Of a stretch of DNA of 64,000 bases, positions 8,842 through 16,612 are shown piece after piece (within the stretch, counting starts at the first letter, position 1; every line of letters starts with the position of its first letter). Under the pieces are notes generated by a model. It was given only the letters and a program-made list of their open reading frames with translations, was not told where the DNA came from and searched no databases. The stretch is from Gluconobacter aidae (GTDB lineage Bacteria > Pseudomonadota > Alphaproteobacteria > Acetobacterales > Acetobacteraceae): positions 1-64,000 of the forward strand of contig NZ_WIPH01000012.1 in NCBI RefSeq assembly GCF_009547075.1, read 5' to 3'. The translations under genes were made by a program, and so were the position numbers.

Positions 8842-8869
8842 TTTATCACACATTGTGGCATTTTGCCAA
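8842..8869 (-). promoter_or_regulatory. Presumed leftward (repressor) promoter
   Basis: On the minus strand TTGGCA (8864-8869), a 16-base spacer and GATAAA (8842-8847), preceded by TG, resemble an extended sigma70 promoter for the repressor. Its -35 box lies in the dyad at 8856-8868, so it overlaps the same operator as the rightward promoter. Confidence 0.5.
8856..8868. promoter_or_regulatory. Proximal operator-like dyad 4 (TGGC-N5-GCCA)
   Basis: TGGCATTTTGCCA overlaps the -35 boxes of both the rightward and the leftward promoter, the best position of the four for a switch. A second palindrome, CCAAATTTGG, follows at 8866-8875. Confidence 0.68.
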
Positions 8870-8890
8870 ATTTGGTAACGGTTCTATACT
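8863..8890 (+). promoter_or_regulatory. Presumed rightward phage promoter
   Basis: TTGCCA (8863-8868), a 16-base spacer and TATACT (8885-8890) form a good sigma70 promoter. It is followed by a GAAGGA ribosome site and the ATG at 8907. The -35 is inside dyad 4, so repression by the divergent regulator is likely. Confidence 0.6.
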
Positions 8891-8906
8891 GGTGAAGGAT
8901 GTTGAG

Positions 8907-8999
8907 ATGAGGCAGGTCAAGTCAGGTTCCGCACCCCGGCGGGTGTCCGCAAGTGCTCTCGCCGCCATGCTGGCGTCCGATGGTTGGCTACCTGAGTAG
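8907..8999 (+). CDS. Small phage ORF (30 aa), first gene after the rightward promoter
   Basis: The ATG at 8907 has GAAGGA seven bases upstream and sits 16 bases after the TATACT box. The 30-codon frame (starts MRQVKSGSAP, ends ASDGWLPE) stops at TAG 8997-8999. The same frame is then open for 70 more codons until a TGA that overlaps the next gene, so this may be the front half of a longer gene broken by an amber codon, or a short leader peptide. No family was recognised. Confidence 0.5.
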   Translation: MRQVKSGSAPRRVSASALAAMLASDGWLPE

Positions 9000-9044
9000 G
9001 GAAATGCACGCAAGGGGCGGAGACGTTCTGCCAGGAAAACACCT

Positions 9045-9212
9045 GTGGCGTTGGCTTCATGTGTGCGGACAGTAACGGACCGGGAGACGTCCGAGGCGTT
9101 GCCAGCGGGTCATCCTGTGAGCTGGAATGCGCTGTGGGGTGCGGATCTGGTGCCGGTCTTTCCAGGATTGCAGCCGATGGGTGGCCGTGAAGCCGGACTG
9201 GAGATCAACTGA
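9045..9212 (+). CDS. Small phage ORF (55 aa) coupled to the next gene
   Basis: A GTG at 9045 has AGGAAAA eight bases upstream and opens 55 codons ending HPVSWNALWGADLVPVFPGL and about 13 further residues. The TGA at 9210-9212 overlaps the ATG of the next gene (TGATG). The frame is the same as that of the 30-codon ORF upstream, separated only by one TAG and 15 sense codons. It is either an independent small gene or the back half of an interrupted one. The function is unknown. Confidence 0.45.
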   Translation: MALASCVRTVTDRETSEALPAGHPVSWNALWGADLVPVFPGLQPMGGREAGLEIN

Positions 9213-9775
9213 TGTTCGAGATGGTGCGGGAAATACCGGTCGCTGCTGCGCGACGGCCTGATGGCGTGGTCAGGCCGACTGGGGAGCGGTACCGTCATTC
9301 GAAGATCCGTGAGGTTGGAAATACGTTTCGGGTCGTGAACGCGGTTCAGTCCATGTATGACGCCGGCGATATCGGGGACGATGAGCTGGCTGCTGCGGAT
9401 CGGTGGTATCGCGAATATGTTTTTGCCTCTCTGGGTGTGGTGGAGAATCCGCCTTCTGATGGTCGTGTCAGGGAGCGGGGAGACATTCACACCTGGATGA
9501 TGGGACGCGGGCAGTGTTCTGCGCGGATTACGCAAATTCGTGACATGCTGGGGTTGTGTGCGCATGTTCGTCTTGAGATGCTCCTGGCGCGGGAGATGTC
9601 GTTTTCGGCCATGGCGCGGCATCTTTATCCGGCTCTGTCGGAAGGGCGTGCGCGGATGAAGGTGTCGGCTCAGTGCGCGCTGCTTCTGGAGCAGTTGGCG
9701 CATGTTTATGAAACGCTGTCTAAAAAGAAAAACAGGAAAAATCCAGTTAACGATAAATTATCACTTGATATCTGA
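9212..9775 (+). CDS. Phage-associated protein of unknown function (187 aa)
   Basis: The product is mostly helical. A basic N-terminus (about residues 1-35) precedes DELAAADRWYREYVFASLG (about residues 56-75), and the tail is lysine-rich. The layout, with an acidic helix, a linker and then a helical block ending in LLLEQLAHVYETL, faintly recalls DUF6456-type alphaproteobacterial phage and regulatory proteins, but this is not a firm match. It starts on the TGATG overlap with the small ORF before it. A rho-independent terminator follows 56 bp after its stop, so it closes an early operon. A role as activator or antiterminator of the late genes is possible by position only. Confidence 0.6.
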   Translation: MFEMVREIPVAAARRPDGVVRPTGERYRHSKIREVGNTFRVVNAVQSMYDAGDIGDDELAAADRWYREYVFASLGVVENPPSDGRVRERGDIHTWMMGRGQCSARITQIRDMLGLCAHVRLEMLLAREMSFSAMARHLYPALSEGRARMKVSAQCALLLEQLAHVYETLSKKKNRKNPVNDKLSLDI

Positions 9776-9831
9776 ACGCAATTTTGATACAAAAGACACA
9801 CACTGAAGAATTGTGACATGAAAATCTGAAG

Positions 9832-9864
9832 CCGACCTTTCGAAAGAGGGTCGGTTTTTATTTT
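9832..9864 (+). terminator. Rho-independent terminator closing the early phage operon
   Basis: CCGACC, an 11-base loop containing TTTCGAAAG, and GGTCGG form the stem, followed by TTTTTATTTT. It separates the repressor-controlled small genes from the morphogenesis genes, so late transcription needs read-through, antitermination or a promoter after 9864. Confidence 0.8.
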
Positions 9865-9880
9865 GGAAGTTTCCTAATTT

Positions 9881-10315
9881 ATGGAAAAGTGTGAAATTTC
9901 TTCTGGTAGCGTTGTGTTGTCTGGTAGGCAGACATTCATTGTTCTTCAGAAAAATGCAGGTTCATTTGTTGGGTGTCCTCTCGTTTATGAGGGAGAGCCG
10001 GTTCATCGGGCGGATGTCGTTCTGGAATGGCACGAACTGGTGGATGCGGGTCTTTCCCGGCTGGATGTCCGGTGCAGGTCCATTCCTTGTCCGCGGTCGG
10101 TTCTTTCCGTCCGGGTGATTGGACGGATCGCGTCGGAAACCCTCTCCCGTGTGGCGCTACGGGCCGGGCGGGAACAGACACAGCGCAATGTGGAAACCCT
10201 GGCGCGAAAGGTGGCAGGTCCGAGGGATCGGCCCCGGCACAAGCCGGTTCGGGCGGTCTGGCTCGAAGGGGGCATGATGATGAGCCGCAGGGAGGCTTCG
10301 CTGAGCGCCGTCTGA
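9881..10315 (+). CDS. Small phage protein, faint PemK/MazF-like pattern (144 aa)
   Basis: The protein has a beta-rich N-terminal half (SSGSVVLSGRQTFIVLQKN...CPLVYEGE), then HRADVVLEWHELVDAGLSRL and a segment ending RVIGRIASETLSRV. That pattern weakly recalls PemK/MazF-type toxins or related phage proteins, which end with a similar IGxLSxxxLxxV helix. The basic C-terminal 40 residues look disordered. No antitoxin gene is adjacent. It lies between the terminator at 9832 and the small terminase gene. The function is uncertain. Confidence 0.5.
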   Translation: MEKCEISSGSVVLSGRQTFIVLQKNAGSFVGCPLVYEGEPVHRADVVLEWHELVDAGLSRLDVRCRSIPCPRSVLSVRVIGRIASETLSRVALRAGREQTQRNVETLARKVAGPRDRPRHKPVRAVWLEGGMMMSRREASLSAV

Positions 10316-10357
10316 TGGTTGGTTCTCAGGGCGATCTGGGGAAAAAGGTTGAAGCAG

Positions 10358-10810
10358 ATGGATGAAGACGTATCTGGTAAGTGTTCTTTGCGACGGGAAC
10401 AGTCTTGGGAACGGAAGAAGAGATTTCTCGAACATCTGTCTGTGAGTGGAAATATTTCTGAAGCCGGTCGTGTCGCTGAAGTCCGGCGCGGTACGTTATA
10501 TCACTGGAAAGATACGGACAAGGAATTTTCCGTCCGGTGGGAGGAGGCTCTGGAAGAGGCTGCGGATGCTCTTGAAGCGGAAGCGCGTCGACGTGCCGTG
10601 GAGGGATATGACGAACCCGTTACCTATGCGGGGCGAGTTGTCTGCGATCCGGATACGGGCAATCCGATCGTTCGCAAACGGTACAGCGACGGGTTGATGG
10701 CGTTTCTGCTGCGGGCGCATCGTCCGTCCCGTTTCAGGGCGGGTATGGAATCCGAGGGGCGGTCGGGCATGATTTCGATCAGCATCAGCCGTGATGACAG
10801 CGCCCTTTAG
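10358..10810 (+). CDS. Phage terminase small subunit-like protein
   Basis: The 150-residue protein begins with an HTH region (ERKKRFLEHLSVSGNISEAG, then RVAEVRRGTLYHWKDTD) of the kind that recognises the packaging site, then an acidic oligomerisation helix and a C-terminal segment (LMAFLLRAHRPSRFR) typical of small terminases that feed into TerL. A TTG 13 codons upstream keeps the frame open, but the ATG at 10358 has AAAAAGG nine bases before it. The 3' end overlaps the start of the large terminase gene by 20 bases. Confidence 0.75.
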   Translation: MDEDVSGKCSLRREQSWERKKRFLEHLSVSGNISEAGRVAEVRRGTLYHWKDTDKEFSVRWEEALEEAADALEAEARRRAVEGYDEPVTYAGRVVCDPDTGNPIVRKRYSDGLMAFLLRAHRPSRFRAGMESEGRSGMISISISRDDSAL

Positions 10811-12107
10811 GCTGAATGATTCGCAGCGTGAGGCGGTGCGGCTGCTGGGTGGGCCGGCGCGGCATATTCTTTTGAGGGGTGGGTCGCGGTCGGGGAAGAC
10901 CTTTGTTCTGCTTCGGGCCGTTGTGATCCGGGCGCTGAAGGCACCGGACAGTCGGCATGGCATTTTTCGCCATCGGCTGACGGCGCTGAAGGCGTCGGTT
11001 CTGCGGGACACGTTTCCGAAGGTCATGCGGATGTGTTTTCCGCAGGTCGGGTGGAAGCTGGACCGGCAGGACTGTGTTGTGACGTTTCCGAATGGATCGA
11101 CGATCTTTTTCGGGGGGCTGGATGACGAGCAGCGGACCGAGAAGATCCTGGGTCTGGAGTTTGCGACGGTTTATCTGAACGAGGCCAGTCAGATCAGTTA
11201 TGGCGCGCGGAACATGCTTCTGACGCGTCTGGCCCAGAAAACCGGTCTGGCGGTGAAGGAATATATCGATGCCAATCCGCCGAGCATGGGACACTGGCTT
11301 TATGCGCTTTTCGAAAGCGGGATCGAGCCGAAGGCGGGGGAACCGTTAGCGGACAGGTCGTTGTATGCGACGATGATCCTCAATCCGCAGGCCAACCGGG
11401 ATAATCTGAGCGAGGATTATCTCGCCAGCCTTGAAGCGCTTCCTGAGCGGGAAAAGCGGCGGTTTCTTTATGGTGAATATCAATCGGTTGTTGAAGGCGC
11501 GCTGTGGCGGCTGGAGATGTTTCGGCGTGAGGCGGCGGTTACGTCGCAGGGCCGGGCGGATGTGGCGGCCCGTATGCGGCGTATTCTGGTGTCTGTTGAT
11601 CCTTCGGGGGCTGCGGGACCGGAGGACTACCGGTCCGATGAAATCGGGATTGTGGTCTGTGGCATTGATGCGGCTGGTGTGGGGCATGTTCTGGAAGATC
11701 TGTCTGCCAGGGATAGTCCGGCGGGCTGGGCTGCCAGGGCCCTGCGGGCATTTGATGAATGGGGTGCTGAACGCATTGTTGCGGAGCGGAACTTCGGCGG
11801 GGCTCTGGTAGAGGGCACGATCCGGAGTGTGCGGGCGCATGCTTCCGTCAAGCTGGTGACGGCGGCGCGGGGGAAGGCGGCGCGTGCCGAGCCGGTTGCG
11901 GCGCTCTATGAGGTTGGCAGGGTTGTGCATCATGGCCGGTTTACGGCTTTGGAGGATCAACTTTGTCATTTCTCGGTCAGCGGCTATCGCGGACCACGGT
12001 CTCCGGACCGGGCGGATGCGATGGTCTGGGGGCTGAGTGAACTGATGCTTGCCGGAAGCGGTGGCATGACGGGCTGGAGTCCGTCTGGATTTTCGCTGGC
12101 GCGCTGA
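10791..12107 (+). CDS. Phage terminase large subunit
   Basis: The 438-residue packaging motor has Walker A GGSRSGKT near residue 30, Walker B with catalytic acid in VYLNEAS (about residue 128) and the coupling region DANPPS. The C-terminal RNase-H-like nuclease begins at ILVSVDPSGA (first catalytic Asp). Further acidic positions lie in WGAERIVAERN and at the end, SPDRADAMVWGLSE. GTG at 10791 or ATG at 10794 are both possible starts. It overlaps the small subunit gene and precedes the portal gene, the usual packaging order. Confidence 0.93.
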   Translation: MMTAPFRLNDSQREAVRLLGGPARHILLRGGSRSGKTFVLLRAVVIRALKAPDSRHGIFRHRLTALKASVLRDTFPKVMRMCFPQVGWKLDRQDCVVTFPNGSTIFFGGLDDEQRTEKILGLEFATVYLNEASQISYGARNMLLTRLAQKTGLAVKEYIDANPPSMGHWLYALFESGIEPKAGEPLADRSLYATMILNPQANRDNLSEDYLASLEALPEREKRRFLYGEYQSVVEGALWRLEMFRREAAVTSQGRADVAARMRRILVSVDPSGAAGPEDYRSDEIGIVVCGIDAAGVGHVLEDLSARDSPAGWAARALRAFDEWGAERIVAERNFGGALVEGTIRSVRAHASVKLVTAARGKAARAEPVAALYEVGRVVHHGRFTALEDQLCHFSVSGYRGPRSPDRADAMVWGLSELMLAGSGGMTGWSPSGFSLAR

Positions 12108-12153
12108 GCCGATCTTTTCAGGTCGGCGAGTAGCCTGAAACAATGGAGAACAC

Positions 12154-13572
12154 ATGGACTGGTTGTCCCTGCAACAGCGTTATGCTGTTCCTGCGGGTGC
12201 GTCCGCGCGGACAGCGCGGCTGCTGGCGCTCAAGCGTGTTCTGGACGGGACGCAGTATGATGCGCTGCCGCATCCGTTTTCGATGGAGAAGTCGGGGGCG
12301 GGGGAATATATCCCGCTGTCCAGCCGACGCCCTTCTGTTCGCACGAATCTGTGCCGGACGGTTGTGGATGAGGCAGTTTCGCTCCTCTTCGGAGACACGC
12401 ACTGGCCCGGTCTGGTGACGGATGATGTGCGTGTGGCGCATGTCATGAGCACGTTTGCCTCGCAGACCAGACTGGCGTCTCTGCTGATGGAGGCGGCACG
12501 GTTGGGGTCCGTTGGATCGGTTGCGATCCTGTTCGAAGTCTCGGGCGGGGTTCCGAAACTCTCGGTCCTGGAGACGGCGTATCTGACGCCGTTCTGGGAT
12601 GATGCGACGGGAGAACTGCTTCGGGTTGAGGAGCGGTTTCTGGTCCGGGGGCGGGATCTGGCGGCGCAGGGTTATCCGATTGCGGATGAGCTTCTGGGGG
12701 CGCAGTTCTGGTGGCAGCGGATCTGGACGCCTCTGGATTGTGCGGTTTCCGTACCCTGGCTTGTAGGGATGGACGGAGGCGTCCGGGATGAAAGCCGGTC
12801 TGTGCGGCATGGGCTGGGGTTTGTTCCGATCGTGTGGACGCGCAATCTGGGTGGGCCTTGTGGGCGTGATCCGGAAGGCGAGTGCACGTTTGAGCGGGCC
12901 ATCGATACGGTCATCGAGGCGGATTATCTGCTGTCTCAGGCCGGGCGGGGACTCAAATACGGGTCCGATCCGACGCTGGTTCTGAAGACGGGTGGGTTTT
13001 CTGACGGTGTGGCGCATCAGGGCGGCGCGGCTTCGGCGCTGACGCTTCCGCCTGAGGGAGATGCGAAGCTTCTGGAGATCAACGGAAATGCTGCGGGTGC
13101 GGTGCTCGATCATTATCGGGAACTGCGGCTGGTGGTGTTGGAGCAGCTTCACGGAAACCGTGCGCATGGTGACCGGGTTGGTGGTGCGCAGTCGGGCAAG
13201 GCCATGGAGATGATGTGTCAGCCGTTGATCTGGCTGGTGGATCGTCTGCGGCATTCCTACGGCGAGGGGGCATTGCTCTCGATTTACCGGATGGCGTGCC
13301 GGTTTTCCTGTGTTCTGGAAAACGGGCTGCGGATCGGGGGAACGCTGGTCAAGGACCTGCCGTACTGTCGCATGAGTCTGCGGTGGCCGGCGTGGTTTCC
13401 GTCTACTGATCCGGAATTGCTGTCGCTGACGCAGGGTCTGGTGACGGCTGTTTCCAATGGAATTCTGAGCCGTGAGACGGCGGTTCGGATGTTTGCGATG
13501 GCATCGGGAAATTCTGATCCGAATACGGAATGGAAAATGCTGGAGCAGTGGTGTGCTTCTGAACAAACATGA
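12154..13572 (+). CDS. Phage portal protein
   Basis: The 472-residue protein resembles portal proteins of the SPP1 gp6 type: an N-terminal clamp/wing with YIPLSSRRPSVRTNLCRTVV (about residues 50-70), a central beta-rich part, and a long helical C-terminal stem region (HGDRVGGAQSGKAMEMM, about residues 345-360). It forms the 12-subunit ring at the capsid vertex through which TerL pumps DNA. The ATG of the next gene overlaps its stop (ATGA). No head-maturation protease gene follows. The family call rests on position and pattern. Confidence 0.85.
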   Translation: MDWLSLQQRYAVPAGASARTARLLALKRVLDGTQYDALPHPFSMEKSGAGEYIPLSSRRPSVRTNLCRTVVDEAVSLLFGDTHWPGLVTDDVRVAHVMSTFASQTRLASLLMEAARLGSVGSVAILFEVSGGVPKLSVLETAYLTPFWDDATGELLRVEERFLVRGRDLAAQGYPIADELLGAQFWWQRIWTPLDCAVSVPWLVGMDGGVRDESRSVRHGLGFVPIVWTRNLGGPCGRDPEGECTFERAIDTVIEADYLLSQAGRGLKYGSDPTLVLKTGGFSDGVAHQGGAASALTLPPEGDAKLLEINGNAAGAVLDHYRELRLVVLEQLHGNRAHGDRVGGAQSGKAMEMMCQPLIWLVDRLRHSYGEGALLSIYRMACRFSCVLENGLRIGGTLVKDLPYCRMSLRWPAWFPSTDPELLSLTQGLVTAVSNGILSRETAVRMFAMASGNSDPNTEWKMLEQWCASEQT

Positions 13573-14084
13573 GTGTTGACGGGGGAATGATGTCCGGAAC
13601 TGATGACACCATTGAGGATGTGGAGGCTCTGCGTCGGGCGCTGAATGAAGCGCGGAGCGAAGTTGAGGCGGTTCGTCAGGAAATGACGGATGTTGTGACG
13701 CGGCAGGAGACGCTTCAGCGCAGTCATGAGGAAGCGCTGGCCCGGATGCGGCAGGACAGTGACCGGGAAGTGATTGTGGCGGCGCTTCGGGCGGAGGCGA
13801 TCCGCAATGGCGCGCATAATCCTGATGATGTCGTGCGGCTGATTGATCTGGAAGGGATCAATCGGGGTGAGGATGGTTCCGTGGTCGGTGTGGCCGAGGC
13901 TTTGCAGCAGGCCCGTCAGGAACGGGCCTATCTGTTTGGCGAGGTGCTGCGGCCTGGATATTCGAGCGGAACCACTGTCGGGCAGGCAGCGCCGCGCCCG
14001 GGCGGGATCGAACCGTTCAATGCGCGCGCCGTCAGCGAGGCGGATTATGAAGCGCGCAAATGGCAGTTTCTGGCCCAGGGCTGA
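13569..14084 (+). CDS. Phage capsid scaffolding-like protein
   Basis: The 171-residue protein has an acidic start, a long charged coiled coil (about residues 15-75, many E/R/Q with heptad spacing), then the pattern typical of GP20-type scaffolds: AEAIRNGAHNPDDVVRLIDL, INRGEDGSVVG and RAYLFGE. The C-terminal tail ends with EARKWQFLAQG, a likely capsid-binding segment. Scaffolds of this kind guide capsid assembly and leave. The gene overlaps the portal stop by four bases and precedes the capsid gene, as expected. Confidence 0.8.
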   Translation: MSVDGGMMSGTDDTIEDVEALRRALNEARSEVEAVRQEMTDVVTRQETLQRSHEEALARMRQDSDREVIVAALRAEAIRNGAHNPDDVVRLIDLEGINRGEDGSVVGVAEALQQARQERAYLFGEVLRPGYSSGTTVGQAAPRPGGIEPFNARAVSEADYEARKWQFLAQG

Positions 14085-14154
14085 GGCCCGGGACGATATT
14101 TGACCGGGTCTGATGACAGGCCGGGTTCAGACAACACATTTACGGAAAAAACAC

Positions 14155-15534
14155 ATGAGCATTGATAATTTTCCTGTTCAGCTTCAGGCCGCCATTCAGC
14201 AGGGTTTTCTGGCGCGCGAGTTTGAGAATGGCTTGAAATCCCGTCTGGGTTTCCGCCAGGTTGCCGATCGTGAAGTGTTCCCGAATGCCATCGGTGAAAC
14301 GCTGACGAAAACCCGTAAGAGCCTCAAGGCTCCGGTGACGACACCGCTGAACCCGACGGGCAATACCAATTTTGATAACGGTCTGAGTCCGTCCGGCTGG
14401 TCGGTCGAGCAGTATACGCTGTCCATCAACCAGTATGGCGATACGATCGATCTGAATATGGTTACCAGTGGTGTGGGGATTGCGTCGCAGTTTCTGGCCA
14501 ATGCCAACACCAATGGTGTGCAGGCCATGCAGTCGCTGGACCGTCTGGCGCGCAATACGCTGTTTGGTGGTGCGCAGAATGGTGTTGGCGGTTACCTGGG
14601 TGGCAATACGCGTGTGACGGCGACGCTGGGGAGTGCTGGCGACACCATTGCTGTGGACGATATTCGTGGTTTCCAGTCCGTGATCGTGAATGGTCAGGTG
14701 ACGCCGATCAGCGCGACCAATGGTATGACCGTGACGGTGGGCGGAGATGTTTACACACTCGTCAGCGTGACGGCGGATGCGACGAATGTGTCCACGGCGC
14801 CGGGTGGTGTTTCGGGGCAGATGACGTTCTCGGCTTCCGTGTCGGTTGCGGATGGGACGGAAGGTCAGGCCGTTGTGGCGTCCACGGCGCCGATGGTGAT
14901 CCGTCCGAATGGTCGTCTGACGACTGCGGCGTTGCAGACGGCGAGTGCGAACGGTCTGGCGGATACGCTGGGCATCCAGCAGGTTCTGGCCGGTGTGGCG
15001 ACGTTGCGGCGCAATAACGTGCCGATGATTAATGGTGCGTATCACTGTTATCTGGATGATCTGCAGCTTCTGTCGCTCTTCCGTGATCCGGATTTCAAGC
15101 ATCTGTACCGTGGTGCATATGGTTCGGAAGAGTATCGTTCCGGTCAGGTTATTGAGCTTCTGGGTGTGCGGTTTATCCCGACGACGGAAGCGCCGCAGCA
15201 GGCGTCGCTTGGAGCGGGTTCCATTCATCGTGCGCTTCTGCTGGGGCAGGGGGCGCTGATCGAAGGTGACTGTGCGCTGACGGGTCATTCCGATATTCCG
15301 GATGCCGAGCGGGCACTGATCGAAATGGTGGACAGCGTGGCGATGGTGACGCGTGAGCCGCTGGATCGTCTGCGTCAGATCATTGCGCAGTCCTGGTACT
15401 GGATTGGTGGTTTTGCGCTGCCGACGGACGTGACGGCGGACATGACTGTCATTCCGACGGCCACGAACAGCTATCTCAAGCGGGGTGTCGTGATCGAGAG
15501 CCTTGGCACGGATGCGCTTGGTCTGACGTTCTGA
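14155..15534 (+). CDS. Phage major capsid protein (probably N4-gp56-like)
   Basis: The 459-residue protein from the ATG at 14155 begins MSIDNFPVQL; the in-frame ATG at 14113 is 42 bases upstream and less likely. The core shows TTPLNPTGNTNFDNGLSPSG and INQYGDTIDLNMVTSGVGIA followed by DRLARNTLFGGAQ, matching the pattern of HK97-fold capsids of the N4-gp56 group. A Thr/Val-rich inserted beta domain lies at about residues 160-245. It is the most likely shell protein because it directly follows the scaffold gene. Confidence 0.85.
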   Translation: MSIDNFPVQLQAAIQQGFLAREFENGLKSRLGFRQVADREVFPNAIGETLTKTRKSLKAPVTTPLNPTGNTNFDNGLSPSGWSVEQYTLSINQYGDTIDLNMVTSGVGIASQFLANANTNGVQAMQSLDRLARNTLFGGAQNGVGGYLGGNTRVTATLGSAGDTIAVDDIRGFQSVIVNGQVTPISATNGMTVTVGGDVYTLVSVTADATNVSTAPGGVSGQMTFSASVSVADGTEGQAVVASTAPMVIRPNGRLTTAALQTASANGLADTLGIQQVLAGVATLRRNNVPMINGAYHCYLDDLQLLSLFRDPDFKHLYRGAYGSEEYRSGQVIELLGVRFIPTTEAPQQASLGAGSIHRALLLGQGALIEGDCALTGHSDIPDAERALIEMVDSVAMVTREPLDRLRQIIAQSWYWIGGFALPTDVTADMTVIPTATNSYLKRGVVIESLGTDALGLTF

Positions 15535-15543
15535 GGTTTTTCC

Positions 15544-15568
15544 GGTCCCTGTCTGTAAGGCAGGGGCC
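15544..15568 (+). terminator. Intercistronic hairpin after the capsid gene
   Basis: GGTCCCTG and CAGGGGCC can pair in an eight-pair stem (one G-T wobble) 10 bases after the capsid stop. There is only a TCTCTT tail, so partial termination or mRNA protection of the abundant capsid message is more likely than a full stop. Confidence 0.45.
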
Positions 15569-15588
15569 TCTCTTGCGGGGAGAATGAC

Positions 15589-15990
15589 ATGTCCGGAACG
15601 GTTGGTTTATCGACGGATATTCTTTCGGAAGGAGAGAAAATGGATATCCGTCGGTTCTGTGGTTATCCCGCCATTGGATCGCGGGAAGGCAATCAGGAAT
15701 CCTGGCGTTTCTTTCAGGTGGAAGGGGCGCTGGAATGGCGGATGAACTGTCTGTCCGGGGCGGAGCTTCAGCAGATCCGGCTTTATCTGGCGCAGCTTTA
15801 TCCGCTGGAAAATGCGATTACGGCGTCGTCGGACAATCTGGATACGACGCGGGCGGCGGGATGGTATCACAATGGCCGGGAAGTTCAGGACCGGGTGATG
15901 CTGTTCATGCTGTGGCGGAGGCGTCTGTGTGCGTTTCTGGGGGTGGCTGGCGGGCTGGAATTGCAGGACGGCCGGGCGATCGTGGTTTGA
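15589..15990 (+). CDS. Head-tail connector (adaptor)-like phage protein
   Basis: The 133-residue, mainly helical protein starts at the ATG at 15589 behind a GGGGAGA ribosome site. It shows MDIRRFCGYPA, then helices with EWRMNCLSGAELQQIRLYLA. Size, position just after the capsid gene and helical character fit a head-completion adaptor that docks on the portal, comparable to SPP1 gp15 or HK97 gp6. No specific signature was recognised, so the role is positional. Confidence 0.6.
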   Translation: MSGTVGLSTDILSEGEKMDIRRFCGYPAIGSREGNQESWRFFQVEGALEWRMNCLSGAELQQIRLYLAQLYPLENAITASSDNLDTTRAAGWYHNGREVQDRVMLFMLWRRRLCAFLGVAGGLELQDGRAIVV

Positions 15991-16000
15991 GGAGGGCTGT

Positions 16001-16600
16001 GTGCAGCAGGCAATGATCGCAGCCCGGCTCTCCAGAGGGTATGCGAAGGCGGCGGCCGTTCTGGGGGCTTTGGGGGAACAGTATCGTCCTTCGGGCGGTC
16101 TGACGCCGATGGATGTGCTTTATGCGCAGCCCATGCTGGCTTTCGATGTGGATGCCGGATTTTCGTTCGAGCGTCCGATCGGATGGGGGATTCCGACGGA
16201 ATATGTTCTGACGGATCGGCGGGATGATACGCAGGTTGCCGATATTCTCGCTGCGAGCGGTCGGACCTATTTTGTCGCGTCCGTGGAGCCTCTGAGGCCG
16301 CCTTTATGTGTGGTGTGTAGCCGGACCGTGACGGTCAGTGGGGTTACGGGAACGGTGGAGACGCTGGTCTCGGACTGTCCGGCGGCCGTTATCATGCGGG
16401 CGAAAGGGGAGTCTTCGGGCAGTGGGATTCCCGGAGCGACGCGTCCGGGACAGTTCGTGATGTATCTTCCGCTTCTGCCCGGGGTGGTGCTGACGCCTTA
16501 CATGACGGTCGCGACCGATCTGGGTACGACTTATACGGTTAATGCGGTGGAAACTTCCGGCTTCGGGATCCGGTGTACCATGTCGCTTCAGCAGGTCTGA
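16001..16600 (+). CDS. Neck/tail-completion-like phage protein
   Basis: The frame is open from 15929, but GTG at 16001 (VQQAMIAARLSRGYAKAAAV) follows GGAGGG and begins just after the previous stop. ATG at 16013 is the alternative. The product has 199 residues. After an N-terminal helix it is beta-rich, with GRTYFVASVEPLRPPLCVVC and a C-terminal TPYMTVATDLGTTYTVNAVE stretch, suggesting a stopper or neck protein. It is encoded between the adaptor and the presumed tail terminator, where head-closure proteins usually lie. Confidence 0.55.
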   Translation: MQQAMIAARLSRGYAKAAAVLGALGEQYRPSGGLTPMDVLYAQPMLAFDVDAGFSFERPIGWGIPTEYVLTDRRDDTQVADILAASGRTYFVASVEPLRPPLCVVCSRTVTVSGVTGTVETLVSDCPAAVIMRAKGESSGSGIPGATRPGQFVMYLPLLPGVVLTPYMTVATDLGTTYTVNAVETSGFGIRCTMSLQQV

Positions 16601-16612
16601 GGGAGGATAAGA

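Noticed and set aside
8234-8878. 214-codon plus-strand frame across the repressor gene
   Set aside because: It is antisense to the HTH gene and lacks a ribosome site and any recognisable domain; only its first 40 codons lie outside the repressor.
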